Below are positions 18,221 through 27,022 of a stretch of 64,000 bases of DNA, piece after piece. Every line of letters starts with the position of its first letter. Position 1 is the stretch's first letter. The position numbers and the translations under genes were made by a program. Below the pieces are notes generated by a model. That model saw only the letters and a list, made by a program, of their open reading frames with translations. It ran no database searches and was not told the origin of the DNA. Source of the stretch: Cupriavidus basilensis OR16 (GTDB lineage Bacteria; Pseudomonadota; Gammaproteobacteria; Burkholderiales; Burkholderiaceae); assembly GCF_000243095.1 (NCBI RefSeq), contig NZ_AHJE01000062.1:19116-83115 (forward strand), in the 5' to 3' direction.

Positions 18221-19579
18221 ATGAAGACCGCTTGCCTCATTTTTGTTCTGGCTGTAATAAACACCAATCCCATCTTCGCTGCTGATTTTCTGGTGCCGGG
18301 TATCTATCGACTCGAAGCTGGCTCCAACCTGGGTGCGGCGGAACGAATGCAAGCAAGGCCGGGCGAAATGCACGTCGAGCACTTCGAGCATGCTATTCCC
18401 GAGGCAGCGGGTGTAACATATGCCATGGTTTCCCATGGGGCCGGCACCCCTCGAAACAAGCTGATCTTCCTTGTCGATCAGGATTACCGCATGGACATAA
18501 ATGGTGCCAATCGGCTCTGCGTTGCCTATGCCTTTCCGGATTGGAACGACTACTCAAAAGCCCAGCCATTCTGCCGGACCAACATCGGCGCTGGCGAAGC
18601 CGTGCTAAAGGGGCGCGATTCGACATTCACCGTCACCTGGCAGCCCAGGAGAGCATTCCAGCGCAGGGAGCAAGTTGCGGCTGAGCGCCGACCCACCCCG
18701 GACGAAATCGGTGCCTGCGCGCTCGGTGTCTGCGAGCCGGCGGCTTACGGCCGGGGAATCGACCACTATGAAACGACCTACTACGCTGATCGCTTCAAGC
18801 TGGTGACGCCACGCGACTACGGAGACATCCTCTACCTCGAGAGGGCGGTGCCAGTCTTCGCACAGGCAGACCGTGCGTCGCCAGTCGCCAGTCTTGACGC
18901 CGAGCGTTTTGTCGCCGTTCTTGCCAGCGGGCCGGATTGGTATGAGGTTGAGCATGTCCGTCAGGACGGTTCGGTTGTCCATGGCTGGATCGACCGGGAT
19001 GATTTGTTCGAGTTGAAGTGGGTTGAGCAAAAGGCCAGAACAAAGGCGTTCCGATTCCGCGTCGCCCTTCGTTCCGGGGATGACGCTTCGGAGCCCGCAT
19101 TGCCCGTGGCGATCGAGGTGCTGGACCGGAGGACCGGTCGGCGCTTCCAGGTCCTTCGCGACTTCGTTTCAGAGGGGCAACCCGCTGACAACGCGTTCTT
19201 GCAAGTCGTCGACGCCAATTTTGACGGCCACCCGGACATCACCATCTCCGGTATGTCGGGTGGCGCAGGCCCAAACAGCACCGAGAACGTCTTCCTGTTC
19301 GATCCGGTTACGCGGCGATTCGTCTATAACGAGGCATTGTCCAACTTGCCCCAGATTTCCATTGACACCAATCGCCATACCGTCCAGTCAGCACAGCGCG
19401 GTAGTTGCTGCAGTCATTCTGCTCAGACATTTCGCTATATTGACGGGAAGTTGACACTGGTGGCCGAGTGGGACGAGAGCTTGTCGGCAGACGGGAAATG
19501 GCTCGTGACGACAACCGGGCACTTGGAGAACGGCAAGCTCCGTTACCGGACCAAACGAAAGAAAGCGCAGTGGAACTGA
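18221..19579 (+). CDS. Exported hypothetical protein with FG-GAP/XAC2610-like C-terminus
   Basis: A 452-residue exported protein of unknown function. A signal peptide (MKTACLIFVLAVINTNPIFA) is followed by a domain with several Cys, an SH3-like region around residues 210-265 (SGPDWYEVEHV, VVHGWIDRDDLFEL) and a C-terminal part with VDANFDGHPDITISG, the calcium-loop-like motif of FG-GAP or XAC2610-type repeat proteins. These proteins sit in the periplasm or on the cell surface. No gene partner is obvious: remnants lie upstream and a small surface-antigen-like gene downstream on the same strand. The start is the ATG that begins the signal peptide. Confidence 0.7.
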   Translation: MKTACLIFVLAVINTNPIFAADFLVPGIYRLEAGSNLGAAERMQARPGEMHVEHFEHAIPEAAGVTYAMVSHGAGTPRNKLIFLVDQDYRMDINGANRLCVAYAFPDWNDYSKAQPFCRTNIGAGEAVLKGRDSTFTVTWQPRRAFQRREQVAAERRPTPDEIGACALGVCEPAAYGRGIDHYETTYYADRFKLVTPRDYGDILYLERAVPVFAQADRASPVASLDAERFVAVLASGPDWYEVEHVRQDGSVVHGWIDRDDLFELKWVEQKARTKAFRFRVALRSGDDASEPALPVAIEVLDRRTGRRFQVLRDFVSEGQPADNAFLQVVDANFDGHPDITISGMSGGAGPNSTENVFLFDPVTRRFVYNEALSNLPQISIDTNRHTVQSAQRGSCCSHSAQTFRYIDGKLTLVAEWDESLSADGKWLVTTTGHLENGKLRYRTKRKKAQWN

Positions 19580-19794
19580 TCTGTGCTCCAACACGGCCGG
19601 CGCCAGCACGCAGGCGCCTGTAGGGAGACAGATTAGCGCTCAGGATGTCCCCTCGATTATGGGTTGCCATTGCGTTACCATGGCAGGGTTCTCCGTGTTC
19701 TGCAAAGAGCCGGTTGCGGGATTGGCCTCAGTCGACAGGCGTTCGCTGTGCAATGATCCCCGCTCTTTCAATCCCCCATATGAGGATAGCTTTC

Positions 19795-20187
19795 ATGTCA
19801 CTCCGCCTTTTTCTTCGATGCACGCTGCTTTGCGCCGTCACGCTTGTTCCGGCAGCGCCGGCTCTCGCATACTTCGACACGTTCATCCACGGCACCGTGA
19901 TCGGGAGCATGAGCCAAAAAGAGTCGGCCGCGCTATTCAAGGCTGTCAGCAAGACCCTGGATGACGGCGCCGATGGTGCGGCGGTGCCATGGACCTACCC
20001 TGCATCAGGAAACCGCAAGCCGATCGAGGGTAATCTGACGCCAATCAGCGGTAAGACTGACAAAGGCCAGTCCTGCCGCCAGCTGAAGCTTCAGTTAAAG
20101 CGCGCCAGCCAGGAAGACAACTGGACCGGCTGGTTCTGCAAGCAGAGCGACGGGCGCTGGCGCTCGCGCAAGCTCAGCGACGGTTGA
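19795..20187 (+). CDS. Small exported surface-antigen-like protein (RT0821/Lpp0805 type)
   Basis: A 130-residue protein with signal peptide MSLRLFLRCTLLCAVTL ending near ALA. The mature half carries PWTYPASGNRKPIEGNLTPI and QSCRQLKLQL followed by WFCKQSDGRWR, the pattern of 17-kDa/RT0821-type surface antigens (a charge-rich conserved C-terminal domain with two Cys). ATG 19795 is chosen because GAGG lies about 10 bases upstream and the signal peptide starts there. Role unknown; likely an envelope protein. It stands alone, in the same direction as the exported hypothetical before it. Confidence 0.6.
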   Translation: MSLRLFLRCTLLCAVTLVPAAPALAYFDTFIHGTVIGSMSQKESAALFKAVSKTLDDGADGAAVPWTYPASGNRKPIEGNLTPISGKTDKGQSCRQLKLQLKRASQEDNWTGWFCKQSDGRWRSRKLSDG

Positions 20188-20249
20188 GCGCTTTCGGAAA
20201 CACGATGAGCATTGCATATCGCTAAGAGCGTGAAATGCACTAGATTAGG

Positions 20250-20395
20250 TTACTGCCACCTATGTGCAAGCCACTCCGCAATTTCACTTTCCCGCAGTGT
20301 CGACAGACACGTGAGCACTTCCTTCAGATAGGCGTAAGGGTCTTGCTCGTTCAATTTGGCGGGATGGATCAGGCTCATGAAGGACGCCGCGCGCT
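20250..20395 (-). mobile_element. IS66-family transposase, 3' remnant
   Basis: Reading the minus strand from about 20395 gives MSLIHPAKLNEQDPYAYLK, then EVLTCLSTLRESEIAEWL, AHRWQ and a TAA stop at 20250-20252. This is the highly conserved C-terminal tail of IS66 TnpC (SLI..AKLNGxDPYAYLKDVL...LPHRW). An in-frame TAG just upstream ends the frame, so only the tail remains. The adjacent plus-strand stretch 20393-20450 translates to ALIETCELNENAFEG, also reminiscent of an IS66 C-terminus in opposite orientation, but that part is weak. Confidence 0.7.
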
Positions 20396-20521
20396 ACAGT
20401 CGCCCACGCGTTGATCGAGACCTGCGAGCTCAACGAGAACGCTTTCGAAGGTTAGGACGTGTCCGATTCTATTGGCAGCGTGCCGCCATTAAACTGGCGG
20501 CATACTTTACCGAAGAGCGGC

Positions 20522-20923
20522 ATGAAGCGAAATACAACACGCCGAGCCCTGGTGCTCGGATTCGCCACCATTTCCGTGACCGCTGCCAGCGCATGGGCAG
20601 GCGAGGCCGAAGACCTGTGCGCGGCAATGGGAGGTGGTAAGCGCGAGCCCGCTGCCGCCACCTTGCCGGCGCCCGCCAGGGGCGATGTGGCCACGGCCCA
20701 GGCAAACCTAGCCTTGGCCTATCTCTACGGCACCGGCGTCAGGAAGGACACGCGGGCGCGCTTCGATTTGCCGCGCAAAGCCGCCGGGCAGGAAGAGGCC
20801 GATTCGCGCGAGGAGCTTGGCCATGCGTATTCGCAGGGCTACGGCGTGCCCAAGGAAGAGGCGGGCCGGTGGTCGATCGCGAGGCGGTCAGATGGCCGCG
20901 CAAGGCGGGGGCGCAGGGCCTAG
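20522..20923 (+). pseudogene. Sel1-repeat (TPR-like) exported protein, degenerate
   Basis: From ATG 20522 the product has a signal peptide (MKRNTTRRALVLG through SAWA) and Sel1-type repeats: NLALAYLYGTGVRKD, then LGHAYSQGYGVPKEEA. The following repeat continues only in another frame (EAVRWPRKAGAQGLALKFW, about 20890-20935), so an indel near 20870 has scrambled the C-terminus; the encoded end (ARRSDGRARRGRRA) is unlike the family. Several repeat consensus residues are also altered. Intact family members are periplasmic solenoid adaptors. It lies next to IS66 debris. Confidence 0.55.
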
Positions 20924-21544
20924 CGCTGAAATTCTGGCGATGGGCGAAGCCTCGCCTGGCTCAGAGGCAGCACGATAGCGCGGCCTGTCGAATTGATTGC
21001 GGGCCTCTGATCTGATTTCGGCGGAATTCTTCCCCGGCAGTCCGCGCAACGCGGACTGCGACTTTGGTCAGGGAGCAAGGGGAACCGAACTGCGAAGCGT
21101 GTTCAGCGTGTCGCAACCAGCATAGCGGCCGCCGTCGCACGGCGAGCCAACGAGAGTTTTTCTTGCACTTGGGAATCTCCTTTCTTCCTTATGTCAGGTG
21201 TACGCAACCACCGCCGGCGTATTGGGCGTATTGGGCGTATTGGGCGTCTTGGCTCAGTACGAGTCCCGCAGCTTGGCTACAACTCGCCTCACGTCGAAGG
21301 CGCTTAGTAGTATATACAAGTATATTCATATAAATATAATTTCAACGGCATGCAACCGCCTTCACCGCTACCGCTTTGTGGCTGACTAAACGATGATGCA
21401 TAACCATCGGGGTATGGTAGATTCAAGGATGCCTATTCAGGAGCGGTGCCGCTCACGGAACGGCAAGCCGGCGATGCAATCCGGACTCCCGGACGTTGCT
21501 CGAAAATGGTGGCCGGAAAGACAGCCGAACGAGGTGCAATCAAT
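20924..21544. other. Gene-poor stretch with a 9-bp tandem repeat
   Basis: No convincing gene. It contains the short tandem repeat at 21219-21254 and an AT-rich patch at about 21308-21345 that is unlike the surrounding GC-rich DNA and could hold a promoter for the DUF1801 gene at 21545. Confidence 0.5.
21219..21254. repeat. 9-bp tandem repeat (GTATTGGGC)
   Basis: GTATTGGGC is repeated three times perfectly (21219-21227, 21228-21236, 21237-21245) and once with changes (GTCTTGGCT). It lies in non-coding DNA; slippage could vary its copy number. Confidence 0.85.
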
Positions 21545-21940
21545 ATGAAGAAGAGCGCAACGACCAATGGCGAATCCCCTTCTCGGCTGATCGACGAGAG
21601 GATCAAGGAACTGGACGACTGGAGGGGCAAGACGCTCTCCCATGTCCGTGCGCTTATCAAGCTGGCCGACCCTGAGGTGGTCGAGGAATGGAAGTGGAGA
21701 GGCGTTCCGGTTTGGTCTCACAATGGACTGATTTGCACCGGCGAGACGTACAAGAGCGTCGTGAAGCTGACTTTCTCCAAGGGCGCTTCGCTCGAGGACC
21801 CTTCAGGATTATTCAACGCCAGCCTTGAAGGCAACACCCGGCGCGCTATCGATCTCCACGAAGGCGAAGAACTAAATGAGGATGCGTTCAAGGCGCTCAT
21901 ACGCGCCGCTGCGGCCCTGAACAGGGCATCGGCCCGATAG
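21545..21940 (+). CDS. DUF1801-domain protein
   Basis: A 131-residue soluble protein of the DUF1801 (YdhG-like) family. Typical features: RIKELDDWRGKTLSHVRAL near the start, PEVVEEWKWRGVPVWSHNGL in the centre (conserved Trp residues) and KSVVKLTFSKGASL. Start at ATG 21545, where GAGG sits 10 bases upstream. The function of this family is not established; some members resemble iron-chaperone-like folds. It is a single gene pointing toward the convergent DUF2894 gene. Confidence 0.8.
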   Translation: MKKSATTNGESPSRLIDERIKELDDWRGKTLSHVRALIKLADPEVVEEWKWRGVPVWSHNGLICTGETYKSVVKLTFSKGASLEDPSGLFNASLEGNTRRAIDLHEGEELNEDAFKALIRAAAALNRASAR

Positions 21941-21966
21941 TCGAATCCGGCGCCTCCGCCGTGGCA

Positions 21967-22641
21967 CTAGCGTGGCCTGCCGCGAGCGCTCGTCTTGGTG
22001 CCCCCGGGGCGAGGCGCGTCCTTACCCGCCAAGGCACCGCCGCCATTCATCTGCTCCAGCCACGACAAGGCGTCGACGTACGACAAGAACTGCTGGAGAT
22101 ATCCTGGCGATAGCTCGCGCATCAGTGAAAGCGACCGATGCACGAGGCGGTTCGAATTGAGCGGGCCGGCATTATCGGGCACTTGCTCCAGCGATTGGCG
22201 CAATTGCCGATCGGTACTGACCCTGGACCAGATTGCCTTGAAGTAGTCGAGCGCCTCCATGTCAGGATAGGAGGCGCGCCGGGGCGCGGCGTGATTTGGT
22301 GCGTGGCCGTCGCCAGCCGCCGGCGGATGGCTGGCGATGTAATCGACCAATCCGGCAAGCGCTCCGCGGGCGGGCTCGCATGGCGATGCTGCGCTGCCAG
22401 CGTTGTCGGCGCTGCCGGCGTCATTGGCGCTTTCAAGATCGTCGGCATAGGCATCGAGGAGCTTGGACAGCCTGTCATCCAGGATGCGTCGCGCATCTCC
22501 GCTGTGGCTATCGGCCCGTCTGGCCAGCGCGTCGATGAAATGAAAGCGGACGGGGTCCAGGCGATCGGCGCCCCGCTCGCGCCATGCATTGAGCACCGTC
22601 CGGGCGTCGGGCTTCGCGCCACATGTCTGCCCGCTACTCAC
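21967..22641 (-). CDS. DUF2894-domain protein
   Basis: A 224-residue protein of the DUF2894 family, known mainly from beta-proteobacteria beside OmpA/MotB-like and DUF802 genes. Recognisable parts: ARTVLNAWRERGADRLDPVR and FHFIDALARRA at the start, YFKAIWSRVSTDRQLRQSL and PDNAGPLNSNRLVHRSLSLM toward the end. The GTG start at 22641 overlaps the end of the OmpA-like gene (CGTGAGTAG), so translation is coupled. No signal peptide or membrane helix; cytoplasmic. Role unknown, presumed to work with the MotA/B-like pair encoded upstream. Confidence 0.85.
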   Translation of the reverse strand: MSSGQTCGAKPDARTVLNAWRERGADRLDPVRFHFIDALARRADSHSGDARRILDDRLSKLLDAYADDLESANDAGSADNAGSAASPCEPARGALAGLVDYIASHPPAAGDGHAPNHAAPRRASYPDMEALDYFKAIWSRVSTDRQLRQSLEQVPDNAGPLNSNRLVHRSLSLMRELSPGYLQQFLSYVDALSWLEQMNGGGALAGKDAPRPGGTKTSARGRPR

Positions 22642-23281
22642 GGGGCTTCGCCGTTGCAGTGGACGGCCGGGGGATCGGCGCGATTTCCACGCGCCGGTTC
22701 CTGGCCCGTCCCGCGTCGTCCGCATTCGCGGTCACGGGCTGCTGGGAGCCGAAGGCGGCGGCGAATACCGAGGAGGATGGGATGCCTTCTTCGATCAACG
22801 CACGGGTTACCGTCAACGCGCGCTGGGCCGACAGCTCCCAGTTGTCGGCGAAGCGGCGGTTGGCCTCCCGCACCTGCTGGTCATCGGTAAAGCCACTCAC
22901 CATCAGGATCTCCTCGCGGGCCTGAAGATAAACGGACAGCGGCCCGGCCAGGCTCTTGAGCACCGCACGGCCTTCGGGCTGCAACTGATCGGAGTTGAGC
23001 GCAAACAACACGCTGCCGTTGATGCCGATGCGCCCGTTGACCAGCGTGACCCGGCCCGCCGCCAGCGGCCCCGCCAGCGCCTGTTCCAGGGCCTCGCGGC
23101 GATGCTTTTCCTCCTGGCGCTGCTTGACCTCTTCTTCCAGCCTGGTCGAGAGTTCCAGTTGCACGCCGATCACGCCCACCAGGATCAGGACAAAGGCGCC
23201 GAGCAGCACCGACATCAGGTCGCCGAAGACGGCCCATATCGGCACTGTCGGCTCTACGCCGGCGTCGATGTCCTCTCTCAT
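22634..23281 (-). CDS. OmpA/MotB-like peptidoglycan-binding inner-membrane protein
   Basis: A 215-residue protein with an N-terminal membrane helix (about residues 13-40, IWAVFGDLMSVLLGAFVLIL), a short coiled coil (residues 45-68) and an OmpA-C domain: NGSVLFALNSDQL, then NRRFADNWELSAQRALTV, FGSQQPVTA and NRRVEI, the peptidoglycan-binding signature. This is the MotB/ExbD-type layout: anchored in the inner membrane and gripping the cell wall. Its start overlaps the stop of the DUF802 gene by four bases (23278-23281), and that neighbour has a MotA/TolQ-like core, so the two probably form an ion-driven complex. Confidence 0.88.
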   Translation of the reverse strand: MREDIDAGVEPTVPIWAVFGDLMSVLLGAFVLILVGVIGVQLELSTRLEEEVKQRQEEKHRREALEQALAGPLAAGRVTLVNGRIGINGSVLFALNSDQLQPEGRAVLKSLAGPLSVYLQAREEILMVSGFTDDQQVREANRRFADNWELSAQRALTVTRALIEEGIPSSSVFAAAFGSQQPVTANADDAGRARNRRVEIAPIPRPSTATAKPRE

Positions 23282-25817
23282 GCCGCTTCAACGCTGGCGG
23301 ATGCCCGCTGACCCGCGAGCTGTTGCAAGCCTTCGACGATCTGCTTTTGCGACAGCATGCTCAGGTCGATGACTTCCCTGGCCTGTGCCACGTAATAGGC
23401 AAGCTGTTCGTCACTACGCGCGATGGACTTGTCCAGCGAGGCTTCGATGCGCTGCAGGTGGGCCACCAGCTTGTCGTTCGACTCGCCGAACAACTGCACG
23501 GCCATGCCGAAGGCTTCGCCCAGGCTTGCCACCTCGACGGCGCTGCCGGTGACCTGTGCGGCGACGGCGGCCATCTTCCCGGTTTCGGCTTCGACCTTGT
23601 CGGTGAAACGGGTGCCGACGCGATCCAGCAGATCCGCCGAGGTGGCGACCAGCGCGTCGACGGCGGTCCTCTGCTCGGTGGAGGCATGGTTCACGGCATC
23701 CAGCAGCGTTCCCAGCGTTTCCAGCAGGCGGCCGCGTTCCTCCAGCATCGTGTTGTCGCGGGCCATGCTGTCGGAGAGCTTCTGGCGCAGTTCGGCGACG
23801 ACGTCGGCTGCGGCCTTGGGGGCTTCCGAGGCGGCTTGCACGAGTCGGGCGATCTCGGCGATCGTGTCGCTGGCGTGCGCCTTCGTCTGGGACGATATAT
23901 CGTGCGCAGTCCGCGCAAGGGTCTCGCAGATTTCCTGCTGCCGGCTCGCGTTGTGCGTGCCGGCCTGCTCCCACTCCGCGCGCAGCGTAGCCGCCATCGC
24001 GGCCAGCGTGTCGGTCCAGGCCGCCAGCCGCTGCGCGTCCCGCGATGCCAACGCCGTCTGCAGGTCCGTATGCGACTGGCCGACCGTGCGCACCAGCGAC
24101 GCCGAGTGCTGCTCGAACGTCGCCGCGGCGGCTGCCAGGGCGTGCTGGTTGTCGCCCGCCAGTTTCTGGCTCACGCGTTCGTGCTGGGCGAGCGCGTTGC
24201 TCCACGCTTCCGACATGCCGCCTGTGGCGGTTTCCAGGCGGGCGGAGACGATTTCCAGCAGCTTGGGGGCCGCCGAAGCGGCCTGTACGAGCCGGTCGAT
24301 CTCGGCGACGGTGTTGCTGGCGTGCGCCTGCGTCTGGGCCGATATGTCGCGCACGTTCTGCGCCAGCGTGTCGCAGATTTCCTGCTGCCGGCTTGCGGTA
24401 TGCGCGCCGGTCAGCTCCCACTCCTTGCGCAGTGCCGCGGCCAGCGCGCCGAGCGTGTCGGTCCAGGCCGCCAGCCGCTGCTCGTCCCGCGATGCCAGCG
24501 CCGCCTGCAGGTCTGTATGCGACTGGCCGACCGCGCGCACCAGCGACGCTGATTGCTGCTCCAAGGTTTGCGCGGCCGCCACCAAAGCTTGCTGATTGTC
24601 GGCCGCTAGTTTCTCGCTGACGTGTTCGTGCCGGGACAGCGCGCTGTTCCAGGCCGCCGATACGCCGCCCGCCGCGGTTTCCATGCGGGCGGCGACGCCT
24701 TCGACCAGGCCGGCCGAGCGTTGCTCGAAGGTGTCGGCGAACTGATCGAGCGTGGTGCGCAGGTCCTGGGTGAGCGCCTCGCTCGAGCGCTGGTGCCCCG
24801 CCAGCGCCTTGTTCCAGATGTCTGCCACGGTAGTGGTCGCAGCCCCGAAACCGTTCGACAGCCCATCGAGTTGTCGCTGTACGGCATGCGTGATGGTGTC
24901 GTGAAGCGAGGCCGTCTCGCGCGTGAGGCTCGACGTCAACGCCTCCACGGCTGGCTGGAGCGTTGCGCCAGCGGCGCGGGCGCTGTCGGCGACGCTTTCC
25001 TTCAAGGACTGCTCCACGGAGGCAGCCAGGCGGGTGTACGCGGCCTCGGTCTTGCCGTGGAAGGCGTCCTGGCTGGCGAGATGGCGCTCATGCAAGGCCT
25101 GGCTTTGCTGCTCCATGGCCGCCATCATGGCGTTCAGCCGATCGACCAGGGCAGGCATCACTTCGGCTTGGCGCTGCAGCAGCTGGATAGTTTCCTCGCG
25201 CTGGTGGGATTGCGAATAGCTGCGCAATGTCGTCGCGATCCTGGCGTCGAGCATCTGCGCTGCTTGGATCCGCTCGCGCCGGCACAACGTGGACAGTAGC
25301 CCCAGCATGGCGGAGGTGGCCACGCCCGCGACCGATGTGCCGAATGCAAATCCCAGGCCCTTGACCGGTGCGGCCAGCGAAGCGCGGATGGCCTGCAAAT
25401 CCGTTGCGCTTTCCAGCGCCATCCCGGTGCCCTTCAGCGTGGCCACCATGCCGAGGAACGTGCCAAGCATGCCCAGCAACACCAGCAAGCCCACCAGGTA
25501 CGGCGTCAGCGCCGGCCCTGGCAAGCCCACCCGCTCACCCTCGATGCGCAGGCGCGCCGCATTGCGCAGGCTGGGATGCAATTGATCCAGCCAGGCGCTC
25601 AGGCTGGGCGGAGGTCCGGTCAGGCCAGCCACGGCCCGCGCCAGGGTGGAAGTGGCCTGGTGATCGCGCCGCAGCTCGAGCGCGCCTGCCAGGTAGCAAG
25701 CGCCGATCAGCATCGTGACGGCTAGCGCCAGGGTGTTCGAGCCGGCGTAACCGGCGCCGATCCAGCACACGGCGGCCAGGCCAGAAAAACGGCGAAATTA
25801 AGAAGATATCTGGACAT
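23278..25817 (-). CDS. DUF802 protein with MotA/TolQ-like core and long coiled coil, 5' frameshift suspected
   Basis: A roughly 840-residue inner-membrane protein. The N-terminal helix (CWIGAGYAGSNTLALAV), the TolQ/ExbB/MotA-like segment (LLVLLGMLGTFLGMVATLKG, then FGTSVAGVATSAMLGLLS) and a very long Ala/Gln-rich coiled coil with DUF802 repeats are visible. The coiled coil contains a 149-residue tandem repeat (447 bases, e.g. 24021 against 24468). The open frame starts only at a GTG at 25770, inside the first helix. The family start, MSRYLLNFAVF at 25817, is in another frame; one extra T in the TTTTT at 25785-25789 joins them. It follows the DUF3348 gene by 10 bases and overlaps the OmpA/MotB-like gene. 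Probably a stator-like partner of that protein. Confidence 0.82.
23830..24660 (-). repeat. 447-bp internal tandem repeat in the DUF802 coiled coil
   Basis: Two near-identical copies of a 149-residue unit (containing SHTDLQAALASRDEQRLAAW and SRQQEICDTLAQNVRDIS) follow each other; corresponding DNA landmarks lie at 24021 and 24468, exactly 447 bases apart. A partial third copy (METAAGGVSAAWNSAL) precedes. The boundaries given are approximate. Confidence 0.85.
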
Positions 25818-25827
25818 GGCGTCCTGC

Positions 25828-26586
25828 TTAGCTGGTTAGCTGGTTGCTGGAGCGAAGGGCCGCAAGCAGCCCTTCGACCGGTTGAAAACGAATATCCAGT
25901 TCGGCTAGTAGCACGCTGCGCATATCCTTGCGGAACACGTCCAGCCATGCGCTGGACGTGAGCGCTGCGGGCTCGCGCGAGGCCTGGGGATCGGCCAGCG
26001 CTGCCTGCCCGGCCTGGCGCAAACGCGCGAAGTGCCCTTCGAGCAAGCCAGGCACGGCGCCAAGCAGGCTCCGCTCGCGCGCACTCAGCGCGTCTTCCAT
26101 GACGGCATCCACCGTTGCGAGCCGGGCCATGGCGGACGACCTGGCGGCCAGCATCTTCCGCAGGCGGCCGCGCAAGCTGCCGATATCCGTCTCCATCGCC
26201 TGCTGCAAGGAGAGATAGCGCTGGCGATAAAGCGAATAATCGGCCACCTCACCCGCGGGATCCTCTTGGGTGGGCGCCTGCGCTTGTCCGCGCCGCTTGG
26301 CGGGGGCGGATGCGCCATCGCCCGTGATGGCATTGGCCAAGGCGGTTCGCACATGGACGCACGCTCGTTCCTCGGCACTGCCGAAGGCGCGCGCGCCGGA
26401 TGCCACCGCCGGCGCATCGCCGTTCAGGGCCGCGGACAGCGCTATGGCGTCCGCCCAGCCGAGCCATTGGCTCAGACGGTCCGAGAGCGATTGCCTGGAT
26501 TCGGGCACATCGACGTCCGTCAGGCGCGCAAGCAAACGAATGAGCGTGGGGCCGCTGAGACTTGTGCGCTGTGGAGCTTGCACCAT
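25828..26586 (-). CDS. DUF3348-domain protein
   Basis: A 252-residue protein of the DUF3348 family, which in Burkholderiales heads the DUF3348-DUF802-OmpA-DUF2894 operon. The start at ATG 26586 (MVQAPQRTSLSGPTLIRLL) matches the family N-terminus; in-frame extension upstream has no family similarity. Other features: QSLSDRLSQWLGWADAIAL, a helical middle with YRQRYLSLQQAMETDIGSLR, and FQPVEGLLAALR at the end. No signal peptide or membrane helix. The function is not established. 226 bases separate its start from the tRNA-Thr gene; that gap must carry the operon promoter. Confidence 0.85.
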   Translation of the reverse strand: MVQAPQRTSLSGPTLIRLLARLTDVDVPESRQSLSDRLSQWLGWADAIALSAALNGDAPAVASGARAFGSAEERACVHVRTALANAITGDGASAPAKRRGQAQAPTQEDPAGEVADYSLYRQRYLSLQQAMETDIGSLRGRLRKMLAARSSAMARLATVDAVMEDALSARERSLLGAVPGLLEGHFARLRQAGQAALADPQASREPAALTSSAWLDVFRKDMRSVLLAELDIRFQPVEGLLAALRSSNQLTS

Positions 26587-26812
26587 ACCGGCTGAGTCAA
26601 AAACCCTGCAGTTTACACGCCGGCGGGAGCTGGACCTACCGCATTTCGCTTTGCCGGACGAATATCGAGGCAAAGCCACATTTTTTGGATAGAAACTTTC
26701 GCCATAAGGGCTTGCCGAGTAGGGGCGATTAGTCCATAATGCAGTCCATTGATTCGGCGGCAGGTCAAAAAACCTCTTAATAATCAATAGGTTAGAGCAG
26801 CTATTCATAGTT

Positions 26813-26887
<75 letters not shown>

Positions 26888-27022
26888 TGTCATTTCCCTT
26901 GGTCCGCGTTCTTCGCGCGGGCTGTCCAGGCTAGCCGGCTCCGGCAAGTTTTCTTCTCAGCGTTTCCTCCCGGCCTGCACCTGCCTTGCCAATGCAGAAT
27001 CACTGCAGCGGCTGCCCCGCCT

